Shown here: piece after piece, positions 41,416 through 51,421 of the stretch
How the letters are laid out: each line of letters starts with the position of its first letter
Numbering within the stretch: the first letter of the stretch is position 1
DNA from: Diplonema papillatum
Lineage: Eukaryota; Euglenozoa; Diplonemea; Diplonemida; Diplonemidae
DNA length: 64,000 nucleotides
Assembly: GCA_030068145.1 (NCBI GenBank)
Contig: JAPJBO010000290.1
Coordinates: 62,001 to 126,000, forward strand
Direction: 5' to 3'
Notes under the pieces: model-generated
Told to the model about the DNA's origin: nothing
The model's input: the letters and a program-made list of their open reading frames with translations, nothing else
Databases searched by the model: none
Made by a program: the position numbers and the translations under genes

Positions 41416-42101
41416 TTTTTTTTTTTTTTTTTTTTGTCAGAACTGACAACCAGCCATACGGAGGCGAATGAACGGGACCGGGCCGACTGGAAAATCAGCG
41501 GTCAGTTGGGAGACTGGGTTAGACGAGTGAACGAACAATTCCAGAAGCTGACCTGGTCAAGGGGGCAATTCCCCTGGAGAGCTGTATGAAACAGAGGAGG
41601 AAGAACGTGGACGGAATGTCAGGCGGTTCTACATTAACACTGCACATGTTTACTACTGGTTCGGTTCGCTTCGTGTCTGCACATATTCTCTACTGTGTCT
41701 GTACATGTAGAACACAATTAGGGTGGGCTCTAGTCAGCGAAGATTGCGAAGTTCGGTAGGTCCTTTGTTTTTTGGAGAAGCAGCAGGAGGCCTATGCAGT
41801 TGGTTGTTGAGAAAACTTGAGGCAGAGTGGAGGGAGGGGGATATCTAAGTGCGGCGCGTCTAAGCTTCTCTAATACGTGACAGTGTAGTGCGAAGTGTTC
41901 TAACATGGTGGTATTCGTTTTTAGGTGGCAGTGCCAGCAAATGCCATTTTGCAAGGCGTGTTTCCTCGCGTTATCACACAGGAAGTGTTTATTAACGCAG
42001 GAGTGACCGGTTCGCAGCGCTATCAGTGCTGTTTCGGCTTGTCTAGTTAAAGTAGGCTGTAGCCACGTGGGGAGGTGACCATCAGTGGCTCTGAAATGCA
42101 A
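41416..42101 (-). mobile_element. LINE-C copy with ORF2 C-terminus and 3' UTR
   Basis: The element reads from 42101 to 41416 on the minus strand and ends in a poly(A) (T22 on the plus strand at 41416-41436). Its last 225 bp (41642-41416) recur at 42333-42115, which identifies the family 3' end. Confidence 0.8.
41730..42101 (-). pseudogene. LINE-C ORF2 C-terminal fragment
   Basis: A 123-aa frame with LIALRTGHSCVNKHF and CWHCHLKTNTTMLEHFALHC, the R-x-G-H...CX2C...HX4C end typical of Jockey/I/Tad-like ORF2 proteins. It is 5'-truncated; the first residues are not a real start. Confidence 0.75.
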
Positions 42102-42109
42102 GTTCTGTT

Positions 42110-42333
42110 ATGTCTTTTTTTTTTTGTGTCAGAACTGACAACCAGCCATACGGAGGCGAATGAACGGGACCGGGCCGACTGGAAAATCAGCGGTCAGTTG
42201 GGAGACTGGGTTAGACGAGTGAACGAACAATTCCAGAAGCTGACCTGGTCAAGGGGGCAATTCCCCTGGAGAGCTGTATGAAACAGAGGAGGAAGAACGT
42301 GGACGGAATGTCAGGCGGTTCTACATTAACACT
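42110..42333 (-). mobile_element. LINE-C 3' end, solo copy
   Basis: Nearly identical to 41416-41642, so it is a recent insertion; the poly(A) is T11 on the plus strand at about 42115. Confidence 0.85.
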
Positions 42334-42396
42334 GATTTTCTACTTTATTGGTATCCTCCCAAAAAAACTTACACAATAAAGACAACAAAACCCCAC

Positions 42397-45246
42397 ATGG
42401 CGGTAACGACGTTAGCCTTAATCGGCTGGTGGCTGTGCACAACACCACACGACGGCGGCGACCACGACGCCAGCCCTCACGCCAGCGCGTTCATGTGGGA
42501 AGACCGCCGCGCCATGCCTGACGTTGGCAGGCTCGACAGTTGCGCCGGCCCGTCGAAGTGCGCCGGTGCGCGGGAACGGGCAGGTAACGACACCGAGCCC
42601 GTCGAAGTTCCGCTAACGAGGCCAACGACCATCACCTCGGTTCCTCTTCGCCCTGGTGATCCGGTCCGGCCCGCTATCGTCAGACCGCGAGCCCTCAACC
42701 TGCCGCCGCTCCCTCAGCCTCCTCGCTACGTCCTGAGGCAGCTCACCCGGAAGCAGCGCCGTCAACAGCGGGAGTACGACCGCTTACTGGCCAAGTGTAG
42801 GTCGCGCAGCGAACGCCCGCCCTTGCAACGACTGTCTACTGGTGCTGCGACAAAGGTCCGGTTCCACGTCTGGTACGAGCTGGTTGTCCGCGACAAGGCC
42901 CGGATGGCACTGTCTCACGTCTGGTACGAGCTGGCTGTCCGCGCGAAGCTCTTCCCTGTGCATAGTTTGTTTCCCGTCGGTCTCCTGGTGGTATCGCTTC
43001 TCTCCCGCCGGCTCGTTGGAACGTTGTGCCGTCTTCTGCGGTCCCCACGCCTTCTTACACCTCTCAACGAGACGACAACTCGACTTGGAAGTTTCGGATG
43101 CTTGTTTTGGCTGCTGCTCGCGCTGTACTTTCTCGCCGACATCTGGCTCCGACTGAGGTCCCAGGACTGGGGCGGTTTGTCTCCTAGACGCAACGGCTTC
43201 GATGCACCCCCTAACATGGCCCCTGTGCACGCCACACTGACGTGTTTCGCTACCCCCCTCCCTAAGCGCCCCGCCAGCGCCCCTTCAGCCACCTTCATGG
43301 TGATCGGCAACGACAACCGGCGCCACTGCGTGACGGCCTCGCTCCATGCGCGACTGTACGACGTCCTTGTCTCCCGCGGCCTCATCGCTGGTCCAACGGA
43401 TCGTGTGATTCGTGGCTGCGGCGGCCCAGTCCCTCTGGACAAGACGCTTGGGGAGATCGGGTTCACCGCCGGTCTGGGTGGAAGCCTCAGCGTGTGCCCT
43501 CGCCTGCTCGGGGGGTATAGGCAGTCTCGCAGGGAACCCGACGACTATGTTCCTCGCGCGGTCCACTCGTCTCCCTCCCAAGGGGACAGCAGGGGACATG
43601 GTGGCAACAGCCGGCGACGTAATCAACCTCGCCCCGCTCAACTGCCTCAACACGACGCTGACAATCGACGTGGCGCAGACCGTAGACCGTACCTCGACCG
43701 CAGCCCCACATCCGCACCACACACCCGGCAGCGAACCACGGACCCAATCTTGGCTGACAACGCCGGACCTGTGCACCCGCCCAAGACTGCTGTGCACTCC
43801 GTTCAACAACCCCGTCCCTTTGTCGCCGGCTGGGAAGAGGAAGAAGTGGAGCTGAAGGCGACGGTCCTGCTCAGGGACCTCGACGACTACGAACAACGGG
43901 AAACGGCAACCCGGGCCCTGACGGAAAACGTCTCGCTCGCCATGCGGATGTACGTTCGGGCCTGCGTCGGCCGCAACATCACCACCGGCTTTAGGGGGGC
44001 CAAAAAACTCCCGCTGTTCACGAAGGGTGCCTACCTCGAAACGTACGAGGTCTCGTTCGGCGTCCCCAAATCGTCCCTCGACAGCGTTCTTGCGTCTACT
44101 TTTGCTACTGGCATTTACCTTTCCGTATCCGAGGAAGCCCGACAAGAGTACACCGAGATCATGCTCGGAGACTCTGCATCCCTCTCGGAAGCAATCCAGT
44201 GGCACGAGACGCTTGGACATCGCTCGAGGGGTGTCGTCCAGTGCCGCGGCGACTACGGGATCAGGGTCGTGAAGGCTGATGGGGACAAAGTCATCGGGCT
44301 TATGTTCCCAGACGGCAAAGTGGAAGTCGGGTACTTCCTCGTTGAGGGCGTCCCGTCTCGGACTGTCGCAGACACGCTCGCGCAGAAGCTGTCTTCGGCA
44401 GGGTGGCCTGTCGTCCCGCTGTTCCAGAAGCGCCGGGGGGCCCTGACGGCAGACTGGGTCGTTAAGTCTGAGAGACACCCGGCCGTTGATTCGTACGTGA
44501 GGAACGGGGTCACTCTGCGCTTCCGGCATACCCCCCGCCCCCCGCTCGAACAGGCAAAGCTGAAGGGAGGGGAACCGCCCGCCGCTCATTCCCCGGAAGC
44601 TCCCGATACCACGGCTTACCCTGACCCCCTCTCCGACAGCCTCGTGAAACGCCCTCGCGCATACTTCGACCTGATGTACGGGGATCGTGCTGCGAACGCG
44701 TGGCGGAAGGCAGCCGAAGCGGCTGGTGCCCCCGACGAAGACATCAACGAAACCCCCCTGGAAGGCGGTCGATTCGTTGGACAGGAAGAACCGCCTGCCC
44801 CGCCCCCGTGTTCGCAATCCGCGTCCCCGGTACCTGCGCCCACTGCGAACCCTCTTCCAATGCCGTCGGACCCCCGTATCACCAACCTCGAGCAGACTAT
44901 TGCTGGCCTGGCCGCAAGTGTTCAGCAGATATTCGGCGCCATGCAGACCCAGATGCAACAAACGGCTCACCACCCAGCCCCCCAGCCGGCAGTCGTCCCC
45001 AGCCAGGATAGCGACGTATCTCTGTCACCACCTCAACAGATCCATGGCTCGGTGACGGCCTCCTCCCAATCTACAACCGAAACCCGTCGGGACCCTCCAG
45101 CCGAGCGGCCAGCGACGCCCAACCCGCACAAGGACCGCGACCCTCGACCTGGAAACAGGAATCGCGCCGACAAACCTCGCCGGAATAGCTGCAACAGCGA
45201 CAATTTTCGCGGCCGTAGCGCCGGCCGCGGAAGACCCCTCGCATAG
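42397..45246 (+). CDS. LINE-B ORF1 with membrane-like segments and ubiquitin-like domain
   Basis: Intact 949-aa frame, ATG at 42397 (CCACATGG). An R/P-rich N-terminus includes a duplicated HVWYEL-VR-K motif (about 42868 and 42919). Two hydrophobic segments (about residues 186-215 and 230-250, FGCLFWLLLALYFLADIWL) look membrane-spanning. Residues 300-373 form a ubiquitin-like domain: length 74, TDRVIRGCGGPVPLDKTLGE where ubiquitin has QQRLIFAGKQLEDGRTLSD, and an end SLSVCPRLLGG. A charged linker, a globular region (about 480-720), a Pro-rich stretch and a short coiled coil (ITNLEQTIAGLAASVQQIF, about residue 828) follow, then a basic tail. ORF1 proteins usually bind element RNA; no zinc knuckle is seen here. 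Confidence 0.75.
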   Translation: MAVTTLALIGWWLCTTPHDGGDHDASPHASAFMWEDRRAMPDVGRLDSCAGPSKCAGARERAGNDTEPVEVPLTRPTTITSVPLRPGDPVRPAIVRPRALNLPPLPQPPRYVLRQLTRKQRRQQREYDRLLAKCRSRSERPPLQRLSTGAATKVRFHVWYELVVRDKARMALSHVWYELAVRAKLFPVHSLFPVGLLVVSLLSRRLVGTLCRLLRSPRLLTPLNETTTRLGSFGCLFWLLLALYFLADIWLRLRSQDWGGLSPRRNGFDAPPNMAPVHATLTCFATPLPKRPASAPSATFMVIGNDNRRHCVTASLHARLYDVLVSRGLIAGPTDRVIRGCGGPVPLDKTLGEIGFTAGLGGSLSVCPRLLGGYRQSRREPDDYVPRAVHSSPSQGDSRGHGGNSRRRNQPRPAQLPQHDADNRRGADRRPYLDRSPTSAPHTRQRTTDPILADNAGPVHPPKTAVHSVQQPRPFVAGWEEEEVELKATVLLRDLDDYEQRETATRALTENVSLAMRMYVRACVGRNITTGFRGAKKLPLFTKGAYLETYEVSFGVPKSSLDSVLASTFATGIYLSVSEEARQEYTEIMLGDSASLSEAIQWHETLGHRSRGVVQCRGDYGIRVVKADGDKVIGLMFPDGKVEVGYFLVEGVPSRTVADTLAQKLSSAGWPVVPLFQKRRGALTADWVVKSERHPAVDSYVRNGVTLRFRHTPRPPLEQAKLKGGEPPAAHSPEAPDTTAYPDPLSDSLVKRPRAYFDLMYGDRAANAWRKAAEAAGAPDEDINETPLEGGRFVGQEEPPAPPPCSQSASPVPAPTANPLPMPSDPRITNLEQTIAGLAASVQQIFGAMQTQMQQTAHHPAPQPAVVPSQDSDVSLSPPQQIHGSVTASSQSTTETRRDPPAERPATPNPHKDRDPRPGNRNRADKPRRNSCNSDNFRGRSAGRGRPLA

Positions 45247-48200
45247 AAATCGTCCGGCGAGTACACCCCCCCTCGGCGGCGCGGGCTTGCTCACGGTGTT
45301 ATCCTTCGTCTCGTTCAACTGTGGCTCTTTCTTCGCTCGTGAGAATTTGTCACAAGGCGAGGAAAACATCAGCAGAGGCGTAGCCGCCCATACCCCGCAC
45401 GAACCGGACGTGATCCTCCTGCAGGAGACCTGGTTGACGCACCGGTCACCTCCACCAGTCCTCTACGGCTACAGAGTTTTTCGGCGGGATCGGGGTGGCG
45501 GCGTGAAAGGCGGAGGTGTCATAATTTTCGTCAAGGCCAACCTACACGTGAAAGAGATCCCTGTTCCCGCCTGGTTGCAAAATACAACAACGGCGTGGCA
45601 GTTGAGATCTCCCGCATCGGTCTCCCGTCGCTGAAGGTCTACAACGTGTACCACCCACCGCCGAAATCCTCCCACGCAAACCTCGACATGGAGCCCTTTC
45701 CGATGGACGACACCGTCATCATTGCCGGGGACCTCAACACCCACCACCCGGACTGGTCCCACGGGGCTATCAACGCGGGCGGACGCAACTTGAAGGACTG
45801 GCTTGTCGAAGTGTCGGCGATGGTTTGCAACAACCCCGCGGTCCACACGATGCTGCCGAGGCCGGGAATTCGAGACTCTTCCCCCGATGTAGTCATCACT
45901 TCCCGCACTCCCGGTCTCGTCCTGAACTGGAGGAGACTAGACTCATGGAAGTCCGATCATTATCCGATCGCCTTCGAAGTTCCGAGGGGGTACAGGCAGC
46001 CTCGTGCCCCTCGGCCGAAATGGTTTTCATGGAAACGGGCAGACTGGGAAGAGATGATGATCCGGTTAGAGTCTGACAGCGCAGCCCTTCTCGCCAACAG
46101 ACCGGCGACCAACACCCAGTTCGCCAAACGCATCGCTTCCTGTTTCCGCCGGGCCATTCACGATTTTGTGCCTAAGCACACCCAGGGCCGCCGCGCGTAC
46201 AAAGCCTGGTGGACCCCGGAACTCACCGTCCTGGAACGCGAAAAAGCCACCGCGTTTGCTGAGTTGCAGGCAGAACCCGACTCTCCGGACAAGATCTGCG
46301 CACATCTCGAAAAGTTGTCCCAATTCAGCGAGGCTGCCACGCGGGCTAAGACCAGCCACTGGGATAAGATTGCCGTCCGGATCAACCGATGCACTGGTGT
46401 AGCTCTCCTTTTCCGCCAGGTGCGGATGCTTGACGGCAGGGGAGGACAGCACCAATCCATCCCCCCGCTGTGGAACGGCAAAGCTTTCTGTGTCGACGCC
46501 AAAGGCAAAGCCGAGCTCTTCGGACGGCACCTCGAGTCCGTATGTGGGGGCGCTAGCGCTGTTCCCTCCCACCGATGGGCTCCGAAGAAGCGCCCATCCG
46601 ACGACGACATTGGCTGCGGGCCTATAACCGAGGATGAGCTCGATCGTGCCCTGAAGGACCTCGACCCGAAAACGTCCCTCGACCCGGACGGCATCTGTTC
46701 TGAGTTCCTGTCGCGGCTGGACGGAGGGGCCAAGCGTCTGGTCCTCGAGCTCCTCAACATTTCTTGGGATGAGGGGTTCGTCCCGGACTCCTGGCGTGAT
46801 GCCCATGTCATTCCCGCCGCGAAGCCAGGCAGGGACCACTCCCTACCCGAGGGTTACCGCCCGATCTCTCTGACGAGCGTTACCTCTAAGCTGATGGAGG
46901 TGATTGTCAAGAACCGGCTGGTCTTTCTGACGGAGAACGACAGTGTGACGCAGGTCCTACCTTTCTGTGCTCGGCAGGGCGGCTTCCGTAGACAACGCGG
47001 AACCGAGGAGCAGCTCTACTCCATCGTGACAACGATTGACTGCGCCGGACCGACCTTCCGACGTGTCTGCCTTCTCTCGTTCGACCTGGCAAACGCCTTT
47101 GACACCGTCGACCACGCCCTCCTGCTTGACGCTATGCAGAGTAAGGGTGTCCCTCCTAAGTTCCTTGTATGGCTCGAGTCCTTCTTGCGAAACAGGCAGG
47201 CAGCTTTCAAAGTCGATGGCGCTACCGGCAAAAAGTTCCACCTGAAGCACGGCGTACCCCAGGGAACCGTCCTCGGGCCGGTTCTCTTCCTGTACCACAT
47301 TGACGACCTAGGCACCTCGCTTGAAGCTCTCAACAAGCGTATCGTTGCTGATTCTGAGAGTCGATCCTGGATCAACTTCTCGCTCTTTGCCGACGATGAT
47401 GGCGTCGTCGTCTCATCCCCGTCCCACTTTCAACTTGAGAAGTACACGCAGGAGGTTGTGGATGTGGTCGAGGAGTGGACGTTCAAAGCCAAGATGCACC
47501 TGTCTAAACTGAAGACAGAGGGTGTCCTCTTCCGGGACCCGGGTGCCCCTGAGCCCTATCCTGTCACGACGAGATTCAACGCCACAGCGGTCGATGTTCT
47601 GGTCCCTGACGACTACGTTATAGCGTTGAAGTCGAGGTCGACCTGGAAGTTCCTGGAACCGGATGAGCGCTCGCCCTGGCACCAACACCACGGCAAGCTG
47701 ATCGTCTCAGTCGACGAGAAAAATGGCGGCGACAAGGACGCCACCAAAAACCGCCTGGTGACCATCCGAGTAGCCGACGCCCTACGCTGGGTCGACAAGA
47801 CCAAGCTCCTTGGCCTGGTCATAGACTCGGAGCTCACGTTCGTCCCCCACATGCAACGCGTCGTCGACAAGTTTTCTTTGAAGATGAACTTCCTGCGTCA
47901 CCTTTCCGGAAAGTCGTTCGGATGTAACTCGTGTACGCTGCGCACGCTGTATCTGACGTACGTCCTGCCGACGTATACGTATGCCCTGTCGGTCTACGGC
48001 CCATACCTCCTTCGGTCCACATCCCCCCTGGTCACGACGCTCGAGCGGCTGCACCGGCGCGCCCAGGTCATTCTCCTCGGGTGCAGGAAGAACACCTCGG
48101 ATTTTTCGGCGCAGCAGGAATCCGGGATTCTGCCGCTCCGAGCGATAGCGAATCTCCGTATCGCCGCTCTGCGTGAGAGGATGCGACTCCGGTGCACGCT

Positions 48201-49620
48201 CTGGCGGAACGACCTCGCCATGAACACGACTCTGAGGCGCAGCTACGACACCCTGTGCGAGAAGGCCGGAACGGTCGAGTGCAAACGAGAGGCATTCGTT
48301 TTCAACCCGTTTGCCCCATGGACGCCGAGTCCCAAAGTGACGATCGTCGCCACCCTGCCGGGGAAGAAGGGTGACTCGGCTGCTGAGAAGAGGCGCATTG
48401 TCGTAAACCGGCTGAACCGGCTCGAGCCGCCGGACTGCTCAGCGTGGATAGACGGCTCGGTGCTCGACGGTGCCCCCCCGCCCCAGCCGCCGCCCTCGAT
48501 AGCCGACAGGTGGGACGAGCGACATCGCCCATGGTTGAAACGCTACGCGGACAAAACAACGTGGGGCGGTGCCGGTTTGTACTTCGTGTTCGAACCGTCG
48601 ATCACGCCCAGCCTGCGCGACGTCGCTGACTTGAAGACAGCCATCGGAAATCGGCACACGACTACCCGATCATGCCCGGTAGGCAAGCACGTCCACAGCT
48701 ACCGCGCGGAACAGGTCGCCCTTTACACGGCCCTTGTGTTTCTCCGACAGCATCTCGCCCCGACGCCCCGCCCCCTCCACATCCTCGTCCTGAGCGACTC
48801 CCAGTCGTTTCTAAAAACTCTCAGCGCCGGCCCCCATTCTCAAGTCGAACCACTGGCGATAGAGTGCTGGACAAATCTGTCGGAATTGGAGGCGAAGGGA
48901 TACCTCGTCACCTTACACTTCGTGTACGGGCACTGTGGACTGGAAGGCAACGACGCGGCGGACGTGCTGGCCAAAGCAGCAGCACTCGAGTGCCGACGGG
49001 CCGCGGGAGCCTCTTCCGCGGATCACCCCGAGCCCTACCCGCTAACCGTCGCTGGTGCAGTCTGCCGCTATCGGACGTACCTGCGACTGGACAGCAGCGA
49101 GGCAGGCGCCAAGGAAGCGTTCGAGCGTGCGAACGCCCACGGGAACCTCTCACCGTTTGCCCGGATTGTTCACGGCCGGCCGATCCCCCGACGCCGTCAT
49201 CTCACGCCGAGGGCTGAACGCGAAGTGCGCCAGCTGAGGACCGGGCACCACCGCCTGATCATGACGCTGTACGCCACGGACTGGCGCTCCTTCAGCGAGG
49301 ACGAGTTGCAGACTCACTTCCTCCCGTGTCCGGTCTGCGGGGTCCGCTCTACCAGCCCCCTGCTGCACTTGTTCGTGCACTGCCGTGACCTAATTACGGC
49401 ACCCCTTAGGGCGGCGATGCGACATGAGATCACGAGGCGGATCAAAAAGGACCCAGGTGGCCCGATCGAATCCCTCTGGTTCTACCTTTTCGTCCATCCC
49501 GAACACGCCCTGTTCTACCTACAGAGAGCCGGCGCCCTCCCACCCTTCCAAGTCCTTGTGGAGTCTGACACTGACGAAGCCCCCCCGAACCACGAGTACG
49601 GGCTCGTGCCCATCATGTGA
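45062..49620 (+). pseudogene. LINE-B ORF2: APE endonuclease, RT, RNase H, zinc knuckle
   Basis: The ORF2 frame is open from at least 45062, overlapping the end of ORF1 by about 185 nt with no ATG near its start, so translation by frameshift or reinitiation is possible. The endonuclease begins SFVSFNCGSFF, with ILLQETW, then shifts frame near 45575-45585 (one-base indel around CAAAATACAAC) and continues with AGDLNTHHPDW and SDHYPIAF. RT motifs: SFDLANAFDTVDHALLLD, HGVPQGTVLGPVLF, SLFADDD (catalytic Asp pair at about 47392-47400). RNase H: AWIDGSV, SYRAEQVAL, LSDSQS, HCGLEGNDAAD, with all acidic positions present. The C-terminus has CPVCGVRS...HLFVHC. Apart from the single shift, the 1341-aa remainder is intact, so the copy is young or the shift is an assembly error. 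Confidence 0.85.
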
Positions 49621-49646
49621 GGCAACGTGGCCCACCCACCCACGCA

Positions 49647-50101
49647 GCGACTGCAGCCCGATGCAGGGGACCGCCGGTGCCTGGGGTCTCCCGCGCCGGC
49701 CAACCTGAAACCGTCATCTGCCACGGTGCTCTCGCAGCTCGCAGCACGACACCGTCGACGCCGGATGACGCCGCACCGCCCCGCGCAGCCCGACTGAGGC
49801 TCCGCGTCCAACAACGCTAGAAGAGATGCAGGCAAACCGCTGGATCGAAATGTGCATTCGTCTTTTCCGAGACTAGAGCGACTGCAGCCCGATGCAGGGG
49901 ACCTCCGGTGCCTGGGGTCTCCCGCGCCGGCCAACCTGAAACCGTCATCTGCCACGGTGCTCTCGCAGTTCGCAGCACGACACCATCGACGCCGGACGAC
50001 GCCGCACCGCCCCGCGCAGCCCGACTGAGGCTCCGCGTCCAACAACGCTAGAAGAGATGCAGGCAAACCGCTGGATCGAAATGTGCATTCGTCTTTTTTT
50101 C
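49647..50101 (+). repeat. LINE-B 3' UTR, 231-bp unit x 2
   Basis: GCGACTGCAGCCCGATGCAG starts both units, and both end GAAATGTGCATTCGTCTTTT. The units differ at about six positions. Confidence 0.9.
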
Positions 50102-51070
50102 TTATTTGGAACAAACGTGCACACGTCTAATTAGTACGGCACACAAGACTCATATCAAGAGCGTACAGTTCAGTCTGCTGCGCTCCAGTAAGCACCACTC
50201 GGAACCCGGCTGTTACAAAAGGCCCTAAAGGGGAGGGTCGGTGCCTACATCATAGTACATGATCTTAAGTGGCGAACGTTATCTCCGCGGAGCCTCGCAA
50301 CCCCGCCTGGAACACCCATGTGTACACACTGACACGCCGCACGGCTGCTGAACACCACTCGGAACCCGGCTGTAAGGCCCTAAAGGGGAGTCGGTGCCAG
50401 CACTTGGTTGTTGTCCTTCCCCACTCGGACTCCTCCCGTCAACGAGTCCCGAACAACCAATATCAGTATCACCCCTCGTCCCTTCCCCAGCTCGCAGCTG
50501 GAACAGCACGGTGAGGGCACTCAGCACCACGTTGTTGCAAAGGTTCGTTGCGCATTGAACGCCAACACGGCAACGAGTTCAGCACGAGCAAAAGCACGAC
50601 GAACAATGCGCAGTGCCGCTCGCAACCACGGAGCAAGTCGTAGCGCAGGCAGAACCCGAGCGACACAGCCGTCCACAGCCCAGACTCCGATCAGGGCCGA
50701 ACGCACCCACGACGGTCCTCGAGGGCAAGCCACGCTAACGAAACATCTCTTTTTCGTCACAATTTTAACACAAGACAACCAGTATCCCCCCTCGTCCCTT
50801 CCCCAGCTCGCAGCCGGAACAGCTCGGTGAGGGCACTCAGCGCGTCGTTGCAAAGGTTCGTCGCGTATTGAACGCCAACACGGCAACGAGTTCAGCACGA
50901 GCAAAAGCACGACGAGCAACGCGCAGTGCCGCTCGAAACCACGGAGCAAGTCGTAGCGCAGGCAGAACCCGAGCGACAAAGCCGTCAACAGCCCAGGCCA
51001 AACACACCCACGACGGTCCTCGAGGGCATGCCAAGCTAACGAAACTCTTTTTCGTCACAATTTTATCATC
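50102..51070. repeat. Tandem repeat, about 312-bp unit; no gene
   Basis: GCAAAGGTTCGT then TTGAACGCCAACACGGCAAC occurs at 50537 and 50849, both running to ACGAAACTCTTTTTCGTCAC-like ends. CACCACTCGGAACCCGGCTG is duplicated at 50193 and 50352. Basic and Arg/Ala-rich frames across it are repeat by-products. Confidence 0.8.
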
Positions 51071-51421
51071 CGCCCCCCCCCCCCACTCCCTCCTAACCCC
51101 TAACCTGTGGACCTGTCACTCGTGCGCGTGTCTCTTGGCGCAAATAGGCTAGTAACGCCTGACCTGTTCCAGACGCGGCTCTTCTGAGCAGCGGATGGAC
51201 GGTGCTTGTTTCTCACTCTCACCCACTCACTGGCCCCTCCCCAACCAGGGATTTATACGCCGGTCTAGATGGGCGGGTCACCCGTCCATCCTCAAAAAAA
51301 AAAAAAAAAAAACCGCTAACCCAAACAACTTCCGCCGGCAGAGAAACCTTGCCTAAAGAAATCAACTGCCTTCGGGTAGGCTAGTCTGACACGAGTTGTC
51401 GTCGGGAAAAAAAAAAAAAGG
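51071..51421. other. Probable 5' region of LINE-R; no gene
   Basis: C12 at 51072, A18 at 51295 and A13 at 51407. The last two may be tails of short insertions. The 5' end of LINE-R is not certain. Confidence 0.4.

Larger units (their letters stand above)
42334..50101 (+). mobile_element. LINE-B, near full-length APE-RT-RNase H retrotransposon
   Basis: A short leader (42334-42396) is followed by ORF1 (42397-45246), an overlapping ORF2 (to 49620) and a 3' UTR made of two 231-bp tandem units (49647 and 49878). RNase H after the RT places it near the I/Tad/Ingi/LOA group; the clade is not determined. No poly(A) tail is visible after 50101. ORF2 has one frame break in the endonuclease. Confidence 0.85.

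Noticed and set aside
43285-44973. Long minus-strand open frame (562 aa) opposite LINE-B ORF1, and similar minus-strand frames opposite other GC-rich ORFs
   Set aside because: They mirror codon-position GC bias of the plus-strand coding region and show no domain; the plus strand has recognisable motifs.
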